The notes below the pieces were generated by a model, which was not told the origin of the DNA, did no database searches, and saw only the letters and a list, made by a program, of their open reading frames with translations. Shown here piece by piece: positions 27,732-36,687 of a DNA stretch of 64,000 nt. Location of the stretch: positions 124,001-188,000 of the forward strand of contig CAWFBT010000006.1 in assembly GCA_963814095.1 (NCBI GenBank), read 5' to 3'. The stretch is from JACVRW01 sp963814095. GTDB taxonomy: Bacteria; Actinomycetota; Thermoleophilia; Solirubrobacterales; Thermoleophilaceae. Every line of letters starts with the position of its first letter. Position 1 is the stretch's first letter. The position numbers and the translations under genes were made by a program.

Positions 27732-27768
27732 TTGACAGATACCGTCAGTATCCGGATACTGACGGTAT
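27732..27768 (+). promoter_or_regulatory. TetR autoregulatory promoter: TTGACA-17-GATACT with a perfect 30-bp palindromic operator, leaderless
   Basis: TTGACA at 27732-27737 is a consensus -35; after 17 bp GATACT (27755-27760) forms the -10. A perfect palindrome covers 27739-27768, its left arm ATACCGTCAGTATCC and right arm the exact complement. It spans spacer and -10 and runs into the ATG at 27767, where transcription should start. Repressor bound here would block RNA polymerase completely. Confidence 0.9.
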
Positions 27769-28444
27769 GCACGCCGTTCCCTCACGAGCCGAGCGCCAGG
27801 CTCTGACCCGCACCGCGCTCGTCGACGCGGCGGAGCGCCTCTTTGTCGCCCAGGGCTTCCATGCCACCTCGCTCGACTCGGTGGCGGCGGAGGCCGGCTA
27901 CACCAAGGGCGCCGTCTACTCGAACTTCGCGTCGAAGGAGGACCTCTTCTTCGCGGTCTACGAGCGGCGGGTCGACACCCGAGTCGCCGAGATCAACGCC
28001 CTCCTCGAAGCCGCCCCGCTCGCCCGGGACGCCATCGAGGCGATGGCGCGGACGGCGCTGATGCGCAGCGACCAGGACGACGGCTGGCTCGCCGTCTTCT
28101 TCGAGTTCTGGGCACACGTGCTCAGGCACGAGGAGCTGCGCGAGCGCTTCGCCGCTCTGCATGGGCGTGTCATCGAGCCGCTCTCGGTCGCGACGGTGAG
28201 GCACGCGGAGGAAGCGGGCGAAGCGCTCCCCGAGGATCCCCGCAAGCTGGCCACAGCCCGCTACGCGATGCAGCTCGGCCTACAGCTCGAGCGGCTGACT
28301 CAGCCGGACGTCGTGGATCCGGAGCTGGGCGCGCGCATGGCCTCGCACTCGATCGACGGAGGATCACAAGATGGGCTACCGGACCAAGCGGCTTCAGGAC
28401 TTCGCAAGAGGCGTACGCGAGAGCAAGGCCCTGCTCGAGCGTGA
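27767..28444 (+). CDS. TetR-family regulator
   Basis: 225 residues. HTH: ALVDAAERLFVAQGFHATSL, then VAAEAGYTKGAVYSNFASKE. The ATG is inside a perfect palindromic operator and probably at the transcription start, so expression is leaderless and self-repressed. The last ~25 residues overlap the ligase gene by 74 bases in another frame and are Arg/Lys-rich. Either the true stop was lost or one more base error lies near 28360. Ligand might be an acyl-CoA, by analogy with the neighbour; inference only. Confidence 0.9.
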   Translation: MHAVPSRAERQALTRTALVDAAERLFVAQGFHATSLDSVAAEAGYTKGAVYSNFASKEDLFFAVYERRVDTRVAEINALLEAAPLARDAIEAMARTALMRSDQDDGWLAVFFEFWAHVLRHEELRERFAALHGRVIEPLSVATVRHAEEAGEALPEDPRKLATARYAMQLGLQLERLTQPDVVDPELGARMASHSIDGGSQDGLPDQAASGLRKRRTREQGPARA

Positions 28445-29720
28445 GCGCTGGCCCCGTGAGCAGATCGAGGGCTTCCAGCGCGACCGGCTGGAGGAGCTCG
28501 CGCGTTATGCCGCCGAGCGCGCCCCGTTCTGGCGCGAGCGGATCCCGCGTGGGCGCTTCGAGCTGAGCGACCTGCCCCCGACCACCAAGACGGACCTGAT
28601 GGAGAGCTTCGACGAGTTGGTGACAGATCCGCGGCTGCGGCTCGACGAGCTGCTCGAGCATCTCAACGGGATCGAGGGGGACGAGCTCTACCTCGGCGAG
28701 TACCGCGCCATGACCTCGAGCGGCTCCTCAGGTCGCAAGGCCGTGTTCGTCTACGACCGCGCGGCCTGGATCGGCGTCCTCACCATGTTCCTGCGCCGTT
28801 CCGACTGGACCGGCGCGGGGCCGCGGCTGCCGCGGCTGCGGCTCGTGATGATCGGGGGCGCCTCCGCCACCCACATGAGCCGTCGCGGGGTGCGCTCCCT
28901 GGACGTGGGCGTGCATCGTGTGCTCGGCCTCAGCGTGACGCAGCCGCTGCCGGAGCTCGTCGCGCGGCTCAACGACTTCCAGCCAAACCACCTGAACGGC
29001 TACCCCTCCGTGATCGGGCTGCTCGCCGAGGAGCAGCTCGCCGGAAGGCTCGGGCTCCGGCTCGACGCTCTCTTCACCAGCAGCGAGCCGCTCTCACCCG
29101 CGATGCGCGCCCGCCTCGAGGAGGCGTTCGGCGTCCGCCCCTACAACTTCTACGCGACGACCGAGGGGCTCTACGGACACGAGTGCCCCGAGCGCTCGAT
29201 GCACCTGTTCGACGACATGTGCATCGTCGAGAACGTCGACGAGGACGGTGACCCGGTACCGGTCGGCGAGACGGGCGCGCGGCTGCTCGTGACCAACCTG
29301 TTCAACCGGGTCCTGCCGCTCATCCGCTTCGAAGTCAGCGACCTGATCGCCCTCGACCGGGAGCGCTGCCCCTGCGGCAGGAGCCTGATGCGAGTGCGCT
29401 CGCTCGAGGGCCGAGCCGAGGAGGTCCTGCGCATGGATGGCGTGACGGTGCATCCGATGCAGTTCGCGCTCGTGACCGCGGACCCCGACGTCCGCGAGTT
29501 CCAGGTGGTCCAGGAACGCGACGGCCTGCGGCTCCGGGTCGCGCTCAGGAACGGTGCCGTGGACGCTTCGACGCGCCTGCGCGAACGGGTGAGCGCCCGT
29601 CTGCAGGACCTCGGTGTCCCAAGCCCGGCCGTCACCGTCGAGACGGTCGACGCCCTCGAGCGCTCACCCGGCGGAAAGCTGCAGATGATCGTGCCCCGGC
29701 GCGAGTCGATCCGCGGGTAG
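28371..29720 (+). CDS. Phenylacetate-CoA ligase-like (CapK/PaaK family) adenylate-forming enzyme
   Basis: 449 residues. ATP loop SSGSSGRKAVF near residue 118, LNGYPSVIGLLAEEQ, YNFYATTEGLYGHEC (adenylate-binding A5-like motif), RFEVSDLIALDRERCPCGR and RVRSLEGRAEEVLR, with a catalytic-lysine candidate in SPGGKLQM. ATG at 28371 has GGAGG eight bases upstream. These enzymes activate aromatic or other carboxylates as acyl-AMP/CoA. It is controlled with the TetR gene it overlaps and interrupts the suf locus. Confidence 0.85.
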   Translation: MGYRTKRLQDFARGVRESKALLERERWPREQIEGFQRDRLEELARYAAERAPFWRERIPRGRFELSDLPPTTKTDLMESFDELVTDPRLRLDELLEHLNGIEGDELYLGEYRAMTSSGSSGRKAVFVYDRAAWIGVLTMFLRRSDWTGAGPRLPRLRLVMIGGASATHMSRRGVRSLDVGVHRVLGLSVTQPLPELVARLNDFQPNHLNGYPSVIGLLAEEQLAGRLGLRLDALFTSSEPLSPAMRARLEEAFGVRPYNFYATTEGLYGHECPERSMHLFDDMCIVENVDEDGDPVPVGETGARLLVTNLFNRVLPLIRFEVSDLIALDRERCPCGRSLMRVRSLEGRAEEVLRMDGVTVHPMQFALVTADPDVREFQVVQERDGLRLRVALRNGAVDASTRLRERVSARLQDLGVPSPAVTVETVDALERSPGGKLQMIVPRRESIRG

Positions 29721-29726
29721 CACCGC

Positions 29727-29732
29727 TAGAAT
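29727..29732 (+). promoter_or_regulatory. Possible -10 element for a separate sufB promoter
   Basis: TAGAAT (5 of 6 to consensus) lies 38 bases before the sufB ATG in a short AT-rich gap. A good -35 is not evident. If active, sufB would be expressed independently of the TetR-controlled genes before it. Confidence 0.35.
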
Positions 29733-29770
29733 TCCCATTTCCGACTTCGGAGAACGGATATCTGACGCAT

Positions 29771-31171
29771 ATGGCAGCCACAGACAAGACTCGAATCAGC
29801 AAGCCCAGCGCGATCAAGGAGAACGACCAGGGCCAGCTCGTCGCCAAGAAGGGCGTGAGCCGGGAGGTCATCGAGGAGCTCTCCAAGATCAAGGGCGAGC
29901 CCGACTGGATGCGCGAGAAGCGCGTCAAGTCGTTCGAGATCTTCGAGCGCAAGCCGATCCCGACCTGGGGCGTCGACCTCTCGGACCTCGACCTGTCCGA
30001 GCTCGTTCTCTATTCCCCGCCCACGGCCGGCCGCTACGACAGCTGGGACGACGTCCCCGCCGAGCAGAAGGACACCTTCGAGAAGCTCGGCATCCCGCAG
30101 GCGGAGCGCGAGCACCTCGCCGGCGTTGTCGGCGTGTGGCGCCAGGAGCCGTTCTACGAGGGGCTGAAGAAGGAGTACGCCGACCTCGGGATCATCTTCT
30201 GCGCGATGGACACGGCGGTCACCGAGCATGAGGACCTCGTGCGCGAGTACTTCATGAACAAGTGCGTGCCGCCGCAGGACAACAAGTTCTCCGCGCTGCA
30301 CGGCGCGGTCTGGTCCGGTGGCTCGTTCCTCTACGTGCCCAAGGACGTGAAGGTCGACCTACCGCTGCAGGCGTACTTCCGCATGGAGGGCTCGGGCGAA
30401 GGCACCTTCGAGCACACGCTGATCATCGCCGACGAGGGCTCCGAGGTGAACTACATCGAGGGCTGCACGGCGCAGACCTACAGCGCCAACTCGATGCACT
30501 CCGCCGTGGTCGAGATCTTTGTCAAGGAGGGTGCGAAGGCGCGCTACACGACCGTCCAGAACTGGTCCAAGGACGTCTTCAACCTGAACACCAAGCGCGC
30601 GATCGTCGAGGCGCACGGCACGGTCGAATGGGTGGGCGGATCGATGGGCGCCAAGAAGGTCATGCTCTACCCCGGCTCGTTCCTGATCGGGGAGGGCGCC
30701 CGCGCCGACCACCTGAACGTCGGTGTCGCGAGCGGCGACGTGTGGAAGGACACGGGCGCCAAGGTCGTCCACCTCGCGCCCAACACGACCTCGAACATCC
30801 TCGCCAAGTCGATCTCCAAGGACGGCGGGATCATGGGCTACCGCGGCCTCGTCCGCATGGGCCACAACTCCCAGGGCTCCAAGGCCCACGTCCAGTGCGA
30901 CGGCCTGATGATGGACGACCGCTCGCGCTCGGACACCTGGCCCGACATCCAGATCCAGAACCCGCACGTCACCGTGGCCCACGAGGCCGTGGTCGGCAAG
31001 ATCTCCGACGAGCAGCTCTTCTACCTGCAGTCGCGCGGCCTCACCGAGGAAGAGTCGGCGGCGATGATCGTGAACGGCTTCATCGAGCCGGTCACGAAGG
31101 AGCTGCCGATGGAGTACGCCGTCGAGCTGAACCGCCTCATCCAGCTCGAGATGATCGGCAGCATCGGCTAG
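29771..31171 (+). CDS. sufB: Fe-S assembly scaffold subunit SufB
   Basis: 466 residues. Characteristic SufB segments include VYVPKDVKVDLPLQAYFRM (read as LYVPKDV), EGCTAQTYSANSMHSAVVEI, RYTTVQNWSKDVFNLNTKRA and the C-terminal HEAVVGKISDEQLFYLQSRG, and it ends with LEMIGSIG. It forms the SufBC2D complex. It lies 3.7 kb after sufD, separated by sufS, sufU, tetR and the ligase, instead of next to sufD/sufC as in most actinobacteria. Confidence 0.96.
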   Translation: MAATDKTRISKPSAIKENDQGQLVAKKGVSREVIEELSKIKGEPDWMREKRVKSFEIFERKPIPTWGVDLSDLDLSELVLYSPPTAGRYDSWDDVPAEQKDTFEKLGIPQAEREHLAGVVGVWRQEPFYEGLKKEYADLGIIFCAMDTAVTEHEDLVREYFMNKCVPPQDNKFSALHGAVWSGGSFLYVPKDVKVDLPLQAYFRMEGSGEGTFEHTLIIADEGSEVNYIEGCTAQTYSANSMHSAVVEIFVKEGAKARYTTVQNWSKDVFNLNTKRAIVEAHGTVEWVGGSMGAKKVMLYPGSFLIGEGARADHLNVGVASGDVWKDTGAKVVHLAPNTTSNILAKSISKDGGIMGYRGLVRMGHNSQGSKAHVQCDGLMMDDRSRSDTWPDIQIQNPHVTVAHEAVVGKISDEQLFYLQSRGLTEEESAAMIVNGFIEPVTKELPMEYAVELNRLIQLEMIGSIG

Positions 31172-31225
31172 CCGGCTGCTGCGCGCCGGGTGGAAACGCC
31201 GCCCAAGCGCGACCAGAATGGCGTG

Positions 31226-32818
31226 ATGCACGCGGGAGCAACCGGCGAGCGGTTGCGGGGCCTCGAGAGCGTCACCGACTCCGCGCTCTCGTACCTGCCC
31301 CTGGAGGAGCTGCTCGGCGAGCTGCTCCGCCGGGTCGTTGAGATCCTCCAGGCGGACACCGCCGCGATCCTCCTGCTGGAGGAAGACGGCGCCACTCTCG
31401 CCGCCCGGGCCGCACAGGGGCTCGAGGAGGAGGTGCGCAGGGGCGTGCGCATCCCAGTGGGACGCGGCTTCGCGGGCCGCATCGCCGCCACGCGTCAGCC
31501 CGTTCGAATCGCCGATGTCGCAACTGCGGACATCGCCAATCCCATCCTCCGGGAGCGTGGGCTGAAGTCGCTGCTCGGGGTCCCGCTGCTCGTGGAAGGG
31601 ACGGTCATCGGCGTGCTCCACGTGGGGACCCTGCATCCACGCGACTTCACCGACGACGACACTCGGGTGCTTCAGCTCGCCGGGGACCGAGCGGCCCTCG
31701 CCATCTATGGGCGCCTGACCGAGCGTGAGCGCGGCCTCGCCGACGCTCTTCAACGCAGCCTCATGCCGGCTCTGCCCAAGGTGCCCGGGATGCGCCTCGC
31801 CGGGCGCTATCTCCCCGCCGCCGGGGCCCATCTCGGGGGCGACTGGTACGACGCCTTTCCGCTGCCCGGCGGGCAGCTCGCCTTGACGATCGGCGACGTC
31901 GTCGGGCGCGGCTTCAAGGCCGCAGCGCTGATGGGCCAGCTTCGCAGCGGGCTGCGCGCGTATGCCACGCAGCACCTGGGCCCAGCCGAGGTGCTGTTCG
32001 GGCTGAGCGGGTTGATACGCCAGCTCGCGCCCGGGCACAGCGCGACGGTGCTCTACATGGTGGTCGACCCCGAGCGCGGCGAGGTGACCGCCTCCGGTGC
32101 CGGCCACCCCGCGCCGCTGCTGGCGCGGGATGGTGGCGATGCCCACTTCGTGGAGATGGCGGGGAGCGTCCCGCTCGGAACGGTCCGGGTGCCGCGCTAC
32201 GAGAACGTCACGCTCGAGCTCGCCCAGGGCTCCACGCTCACCCTCTTCTCGGACGGGGTGGTGGAGCGCCGGGGCGAAGACCTCGAAACGCGCTTGGAGA
32301 AGCTCCGCGAGGCTGCCAGCGGCGCCGGCCAGGACCCCGACACCGTCTGTGAGGCCATCCTGGCCGCGATGCTCGCCGACCGGTCGAGGCACGACGACGC
32401 CGCGCTGCTGACGGCGCACACCGAGCGCATGTCGAGCTCGCTCTCGCTGTCGGTGCCGCCGGAGATCGACTCACTGCCGATGGTGCGGCGCGTACTGCGG
32501 CGGTGGCTCCTCGAGCAGGGGGCGTCCGACCGCGACGTCGAAGAGCTGGCGCTAGCCTGCTCCGAGGCCTGCGCGAACGCGATCGAGCACGCGTACTCGC
32601 CGCCCGTCGGGCGCGTGGAGCTCGAGGCACAGGTGCTGGGCGACCGCACAGCGGTGCTCGGGATCCATGACTTCGGGCGCTGGCGACCGCCGCGAGGCGC
32701 GCACAGGGGGCGCGGAATACAGCTGATGAGAGGTCTCACGGATGCGATGGAGCTCGAGCCGCGCGAGGACGGCACCTCGGTACAGCTGCGTCGCAGGCTC
32801 GAGGAGCGGCCCTCGTGA
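31226..32818 (+). CDS. GAF-PP2C phosphatase-HATPase regulator of sigma partner switching
   Basis: About 530 residues in three parts. A GAF domain (~20-165, with GLKSLLGVPLLVEG) is followed by a SpoIIE/RsbU-type PP2C phosphatase (~180-390: GGDWYDAF, GDVVGRGFKAAALM, GHPAPLL, FSDGVVERRGED). An RsbW-like ATPase/kinase domain (~405-530: EEXALACSEACANAIEHAY-type N-box, HDFGRWRPP, GRGIQLM) ends the protein. Opposing kinase and phosphatase in one chain should act on the STAS protein encoded next. Start ATG 31226; GTG 31190 is possible. Confidence 0.9.
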   Translation: MHAGATGERLRGLESVTDSALSYLPLEELLGELLRRVVEILQADTAAILLLEEDGATLAARAAQGLEEEVRRGVRIPVGRGFAGRIAATRQPVRIADVATADIANPILRERGLKSLLGVPLLVEGTVIGVLHVGTLHPRDFTDDDTRVLQLAGDRAALAIYGRLTERERGLADALQRSLMPALPKVPGMRLAGRYLPAAGAHLGGDWYDAFPLPGGQLALTIGDVVGRGFKAAALMGQLRSGLRAYATQHLGPAEVLFGLSGLIRQLAPGHSATVLYMVVDPERGEVTASGAGHPAPLLARDGGDAHFVEMAGSVPLGTVRVPRYENVTLELAQGSTLTLFSDGVVERRGEDLETRLEKLREAASGAGQDPDTVCEAILAAMLADRSRHDDAALLTAHTERMSSSLSLSVPPEIDSLPMVRRVLRRWLLEQGASDRDVEELALACSEACANAIEHAYSPPVGRVELEAQVLGDRTAVLGIHDFGRWRPPRGAHRGRGIQLMRGLTDAMELEPREDGTSVQLRRRLEERPS

Positions 32819-33168
32819 TCGGCCCCCTCGAGCTCGAAACGCGTGATGAGCTGCTCGTCGCACGGCTCGGCGGCGAGGTCGACATCTCCCATGTGCCCGT
32901 GATGCGGGACCGGGTCTTCCGAGCCCTGGACAATCAGCGCGACGGCCTGCTGATCGATCTCTCCGAGGCCACCTACATCGACAGCGCCGTCGTGAACCTC
33001 CTGTTCGAGCTCGCGGATCGCCTCGGGACACACCAGCTGCGGCTGGCGGTCGTCGTGCCGGAGGGCGGGCTCGTGGACCGGGTGCTGGGGATCGTCGACC
33101 TGGCCTCGGTAGCCGATCTTCACCGCGACTTTCACGACGCGCTGGCGGCCTTCAGGGCCGGTTCCTGA
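32815..33168 (+). CDS. STAS-domain anti-sigma factor antagonist (RsbV-like)
   Basis: 117 residues, a single STAS domain: VARLGGEVDISHVPVMRDRV, then LLIDLSEATYIDSAVVNLLF, where the serine in YIDSAVV is the usual phospho-acceptor. GTG at 32815 overlaps the phosphatase-kinase gene (GTGA). It probably cycles between phosphorylated and free forms to release an unlinked sigma factor. No cognate sigma gene is adjacent. Confidence 0.92.
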   Translation: MIGPLELETRDELLVARLGGEVDISHVPVMRDRVFRALDNQRDGLLIDLSEATYIDSAVVNLLFELADRLGTHQLRLAVVVPEGGLVDRVLGIVDLASVADLHRDFHDALAAFRAGS

Positions 33169-33194
33169 GCGAGGCCGCAGAGGATCCGGATGTC

Positions 33195-34880
33195 ATGAAC
33201 GCTGTGGGTCGGCGCGGAGGAGCCGCCGAGGAGGGCTCAGGGCTGGGGCTGCCGATCGCGATCTTCGCGTCGGCGCAGTTCGTGATGGTGCTCGACAGCA
33301 GCGTCATGAACGTGTCGATCTCGCAGATCGTCGCGGATCTCGACACGACGATCCAGGGCGTGCAGCTCGCCATCACGGCGTACACGCTGGTGATGGCGGC
33401 GCTGATGCTGGCGGGCGCGAAGCTCGGTGACATCCTGGGTCGCGACCGGACGTTTGCGATCGGGCTGGCGGTCTACGGAGTGGGCTCGCTCACGACGGCT
33501 CTCAGCCCGAGCCTCACCGTCCTGCTCATAGGGTGGTCCCTGGTCGAGGGGATCGGCGCGGCGCTCGTCATGCCGGCCATCGTGTCGCTGGTTGCAGGCA
33601 CCTACGACGGCAAGCAGCGGGCACTGGCGTTCGGGATCGTCGGCGGCGTCGCCGGAGCGGCGATCGCTGCGGGTCCGCTCATCGGCGGCTGGGTCACGAC
33701 GGAGTTCAGCTGGCGCTACGTCTTCGCGGGCGAGACCGTGATCGTGGCCGTGATCCTGCTCCTGCGCCGACGGCTGAAGCGCTTTCCCCCCGCCGCCCGC
33801 CGCCCGCAGCTGGACGGGGTCGGAGTCGGCCTCTCGGCGCTGGGGCTCGGCCTCGCCGTTTTCGGCATCCTCAAGAGCAGCGAGTGGGGGCTGATCGAAC
33901 CGCGTGGCGCCCTGACCATCGGAGGAACCGAGATCACCCCGTTCGGCTTCTCCGTGGTGCCGTTCTTCGTCCTGGCGGGCCTCGGCCTGCTCGCCTGCTT
34001 CGCGATCTGGGAGGAGCGGCGCGAGCGCCTGGGGCGCGATGTGCTGCTGGACCGCTCGCTCCTGAGGATCCCTCCGCTGCGGGCGGGGCTGACGACGCTG
34101 CTGATGCAGCAGCTGCTGCTGCTCGGCACGTTCTTCGTGCTGCCCGTCTACCTCCAGGTGGTGCTCGGCCTGGACGCGTTCGAGACCGGCAAGCGCCTGT
34201 TCCCGATGTCGGTGACGATGTTCGCCGCGGCCCTGCTCGGCCCAAAGCTCGCGGCGGGCTTTGCTCCCAAGCGGGTCGCGCAGGCGGGGCTGCTGGCACT
34301 GGCGCTCGCATCCGTCCTCCTGCTCGGGACCATCGACGTCGAGCTCAACGAGGCCGGCTTTGCGATCGCGCTCGCCGTCTTCGGCATCGGGGCCGGCCTG
34401 CTGCTGTCCCAGCTCGGCAACGTGATCATGTCGTCGGTCGCGCCTGAGAAGACCAACGAAGCGGGCGGGCTTCAAGGGACGGCCCAGAACCTCGGCGCCT
34501 CGCTGGGGACGGCCCTGATCGGCTCGATTCTGATCGCGGCGCTGACCAATGGCCTGATCGACCGCATCGAGGCGAATCCGGCGGTCCCACCGCCCGTTCG
34601 CGCGGAGGTCGCCCAGCGCACGCAGGAGGGCATCCCGATAGTGCCCGTCGACGACGTCGAGCGAGCCGCGCTCGACGAGGGACTCCCCGCCGACCAGGCG
34701 CAGGCGCTGGCGGACGACTACGGCGACGCGCAGCTAGATGGGCTGAAGCGCGCGATCGGTGCGATCGCGGTCTTCGCCCTGCTCGCACTCTGGTTCACGC
34801 GACGACTGCCCGGACGCTCGGTCGCGGAGCCGAGGCCTAGCAGGGCACCTCCTTCTCAGCCCGCTGCTGGTTCCCCGTGA
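33195..34880 (+). CDS. MFS transporter, DHA2 (EmrB/QacA) family
   Basis: 561 residues with about 14 predicted membrane helices. Family motif D1 is LDSSVMNVSI in helix 1, motif A is GAKLGDILGRDR, and motif C-like glycines occur in GGVAGAAIAAGPLIGGW. DHA2 proteins are proton-driven exporters of drugs, dyes or bile salts. The C-terminus is a basic/proline tail whose last 44 bp overlap the convergent secreted-protein gene. Substrate unknown. Confidence 0.93.
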   Translation: MNAVGRRGGAAEEGSGLGLPIAIFASAQFVMVLDSSVMNVSISQIVADLDTTIQGVQLAITAYTLVMAALMLAGAKLGDILGRDRTFAIGLAVYGVGSLTTALSPSLTVLLIGWSLVEGIGAALVMPAIVSLVAGTYDGKQRALAFGIVGGVAGAAIAAGPLIGGWVTTEFSWRYVFAGETVIVAVILLLRRRLKRFPPAARRPQLDGVGVGLSALGLGLAVFGILKSSEWGLIEPRGALTIGGTEITPFGFSVVPFFVLAGLGLLACFAIWEERRERLGRDVLLDRSLLRIPPLRAGLTTLLMQQLLLLGTFFVLPVYLQVVLGLDAFETGKRLFPMSVTMFAAALLGPKLAAGFAPKRVAQAGLLALALASVLLLGTIDVELNEAGFAIALAVFGIGAGLLLSQLGNVIMSSVAPEKTNEAGGLQGTAQNLGASLGTALIGSILIAALTNGLIDRIEANPAVPPPVRAEVAQRTQEGIPIVPVDDVERAALDEGLPADQAQALADDYGDAQLDGLKRAIGAIAVFALLALWFTRRLPGRSVAEPRPSRAPPSQPAAGSP

Positions 34881-35649
34881 CGTCGGTGAAGTCGACGATC
34901 GCCGTGCGCGTCCGGCCGTTGCAGCCGATGGCGGAGCCGATCTTCAGCTTCCTGGACTTGCCGCGAACCTTCACCGTGCGCGTCTTGCTCGTAATCGTGA
35001 AGGTGGCGCCCACGACCGAGTTGAGCACCCCGGTCACCGGCTCGAGCAGGCTGTCCGGGACCGTGAAGCGAAGCGCGGTCGAGCGGACGCCGTCGACCTT
35101 GATCGGCACGTAGCGCACTCGGATCGAGGTGTGGATCGAGATCGCGCACTGCGGCGCATCCGAACCCGCGGGCGGGGCCGGCGGATCGCCGTCCAGCCGC
35201 AGCGCCGCGCCGTCGCCCAGGTTGTAGAAGTTCATGCCGAGGTTGCAGCGGAGGCTGTCGGCGATCGAGGTGTTGTCTGCCGCGCCGGCGAGGTTGCGGG
35301 CGATGCCGCCGCCCACGCGGGCCTTCGCACAGGACCGCTTGACCGCCGACAGCGACTGCTGGAGCGCCTGCGAGAACTTGCACTTCGGGAACTGCTTGCC
35401 GAAGTCGACAACTCCCTCAGCGGCGAGGCTGAACACCTCGGTCTGCACCGGACGCTGCGTCGGGTCGTCGGCGTTGTCGATCTCGAACGTCATCTTCAGC
35501 GTCTTGCCGAGCGGCTGGGCCGGGCTGCCCTTCCCGAGCGGAGTGCCGCTCGCCTGTGTGATCGTCTGGTTGTTGGCGGCCACCGCCACGCCCACGGCGA
35601 GGACGAGCGAGGCGATCACGACGGCGGAGATGATGCGCAGCTTGGGCAT
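34837..35649 (-). CDS. Secreted protein, paralogue A of a local family
   Basis: 270 residues with signal peptide (KLRIISAVVIASLVLAVGVA, AVA site). The mature part has seven or so cysteines, including FPKCKFSQAL, AKARVGGGI, LRCNLGMNFYNL, DGDPPAPPAG, CAISIHTSI, and a C-terminal AIGCNGRTRT ending in a final cysteine. It is clearly homologous to the gene at 38333-39137 and more distantly to 36688-37416. No known domain is recognised. ATG 35649 is chosen because it starts the signal peptide. Confidence 0.75.
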   Translation of the reverse strand: MPKLRIISAVVIASLVLAVGVAVAANNQTITQASGTPLGKGSPAQPLGKTLKMTFEIDNADDPTQRPVQTEVFSLAAEGVVDFGKQFPKCKFSQALQQSLSAVKRSCAKARVGGGIARNLAGAADNTSIADSLRCNLGMNFYNLGDGAALRLDGDPPAPPAGSDAPQCAISIHTSIRVRYVPIKVDGVRSTALRFTVPDSLLEPVTGVLNSVVGATFTITSKTRTVKVRGKSRKLKIGSAIGCNGRTRTAIVDFTDVTGNQQRAEKEVPC

Positions 35650-35705
35650 GGCCGGACAGAATAGATACGTTCGCGTTTCCGTGCTGCAGCCAGCCGCGAG
35701 GCGCT

Positions 35706-36593
35706 TCAGCGAACGCCCGAAAACGCGGATTGGAGGACATCCACTATGCGCCCCGCGTGCTGGCGCGCGTGCGGGTGATCCGCGTCGAGGTCGGCGAGGC
35801 TCATGCCGGCCAGGTCGGGCGCCGCGATCAGCGGCTCGAGCAGCTCGGCCAGCTCGGCCCAGCTGACCCCCTGCGGCTGCGCGTACGTCACCGCGGGCAG
35901 CTCGCGCTCGTCGAGGGCGTCGAGGTCGACGTGCAGCCACACGGGGCGTCCGCGGGCCGCTGCGAGTGTGGCCCAGGCCACGCGCCCCGCGCCTCGCCTG
36001 CGCAGCTCCGGGGCCGTCGTCTGCTCGACCGCCTCCGGGACGAGCGCGAGCTCGGCGGCCACGTCGCCGTCCAGCTCGGCCGGGCGGTGACCAATGAGGG
36101 CGACGTCCTCGGCCTCGACGATCGGCGTCTCGCCCGCGAGGCCGGTCAGGTCGGGGTGGCCACGGCCGAGCACGACGGCGAGGTCCATGTCGGCTGCTTC
36201 GCCGGTGGGCGAGGTCTCGCCGTCAAGTGCGTCGGGGTGACCGTCGACCATCCAGAGCGCGAGCGGGCCGCAGGCCACGCGGGCGCCCGCGAGCGCGCCC
36301 GGCAGCAGGCTGCAGTCGCCGCCCAGCACGAACGGGCGCTCCCCGCGCTCGAGCGAGGCGGCCACGGCCTGCCGCAGGGAGCGCGACGCCTCGACCAGCT
36401 GGGCCGCGGCGATCACGCCGGAGGCCGAGTCGCGGACGGTGTCCCGGAGCGGGCCGACGACGTCTCCGGCATCCGCCAGGCCGAGCCGCTCGGCGAGGCC
36501 CGCGTCCCGCAGGAGCTGCGGCGCGCGTTCCTCGCCGCGGCTCGCCCCCGAGGAGTCGAGCGGTGCGCCCAACAGCGTCCAGCGACCCGTCAT
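35706..36593 (-). CDS. Arginase/agmatinase-family ureohydrolase
   Basis: 295 residues with the binuclear-metal motifs in order: GGDCSLLPGALAG, WMVDGHPDALDG, VWLHVDLDALDE, and a C-terminal MSLADLDADHPHA. The usual DAHxD is DGHPD and the SxDxDxxDP motif is HVDLDALDE, so some ligand positions are atypical. Hydrolysis of guanidino or formimino groups is plausible but the substrate is uncertain. It is flanked by two secreted-protein paralogues. Confidence 0.82.
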   Translation of the reverse strand: MTGRWTLLGAPLDSSGASRGEERAPQLLRDAGLAERLGLADAGDVVGPLRDTVRDSASGVIAAAQLVEASRSLRQAVAASLERGERPFVLGGDCSLLPGALAGARVACGPLALWMVDGHPDALDGETSPTGEAADMDLAVVLGRGHPDLTGLAGETPIVEAEDVALIGHRPAELDGDVAAELALVPEAVEQTTAPELRRRGAGRVAWATLAAARGRPVWLHVDLDALDERELPAVTYAQPQGVSWAELAELLEPLIAAPDLAGMSLADLDADHPHARQHAGRIVDVLQSAFSGVR

Positions 36594-36623
36594 CGTCAGG
36601 GATTGTGGCGGGATGAAAAGCGA

Positions 36624-36656
36624 GCGGCCCCCGCCTCACTGGGAGGCGGGGGCCGC
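36624..36656 (-). terminator. Rho-independent terminator after secreted paralogue C
   Basis: A perfect 14-bp stem (GCGGCCCCCGCCTC at 36624-36637 pairing with 36643-36656) has a five-base loop. On the minus strand it is followed by TCGCTTTTC. It lies about 30 bases after the stop of the gene at 36688-37416. Confidence 0.88.
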
Positions 36657-36687
36657 GAAGTCAGCCCTTCAGTGCTTCAGGAACGTC

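Noticed and set aside
30359..32419. 686-codon minus-strand frame opposite sufB and the phosphatase-kinase gene
   Set aside because: Low-complexity His/Arg/Val composition, no motifs, and complete overlap with two conserved genes.
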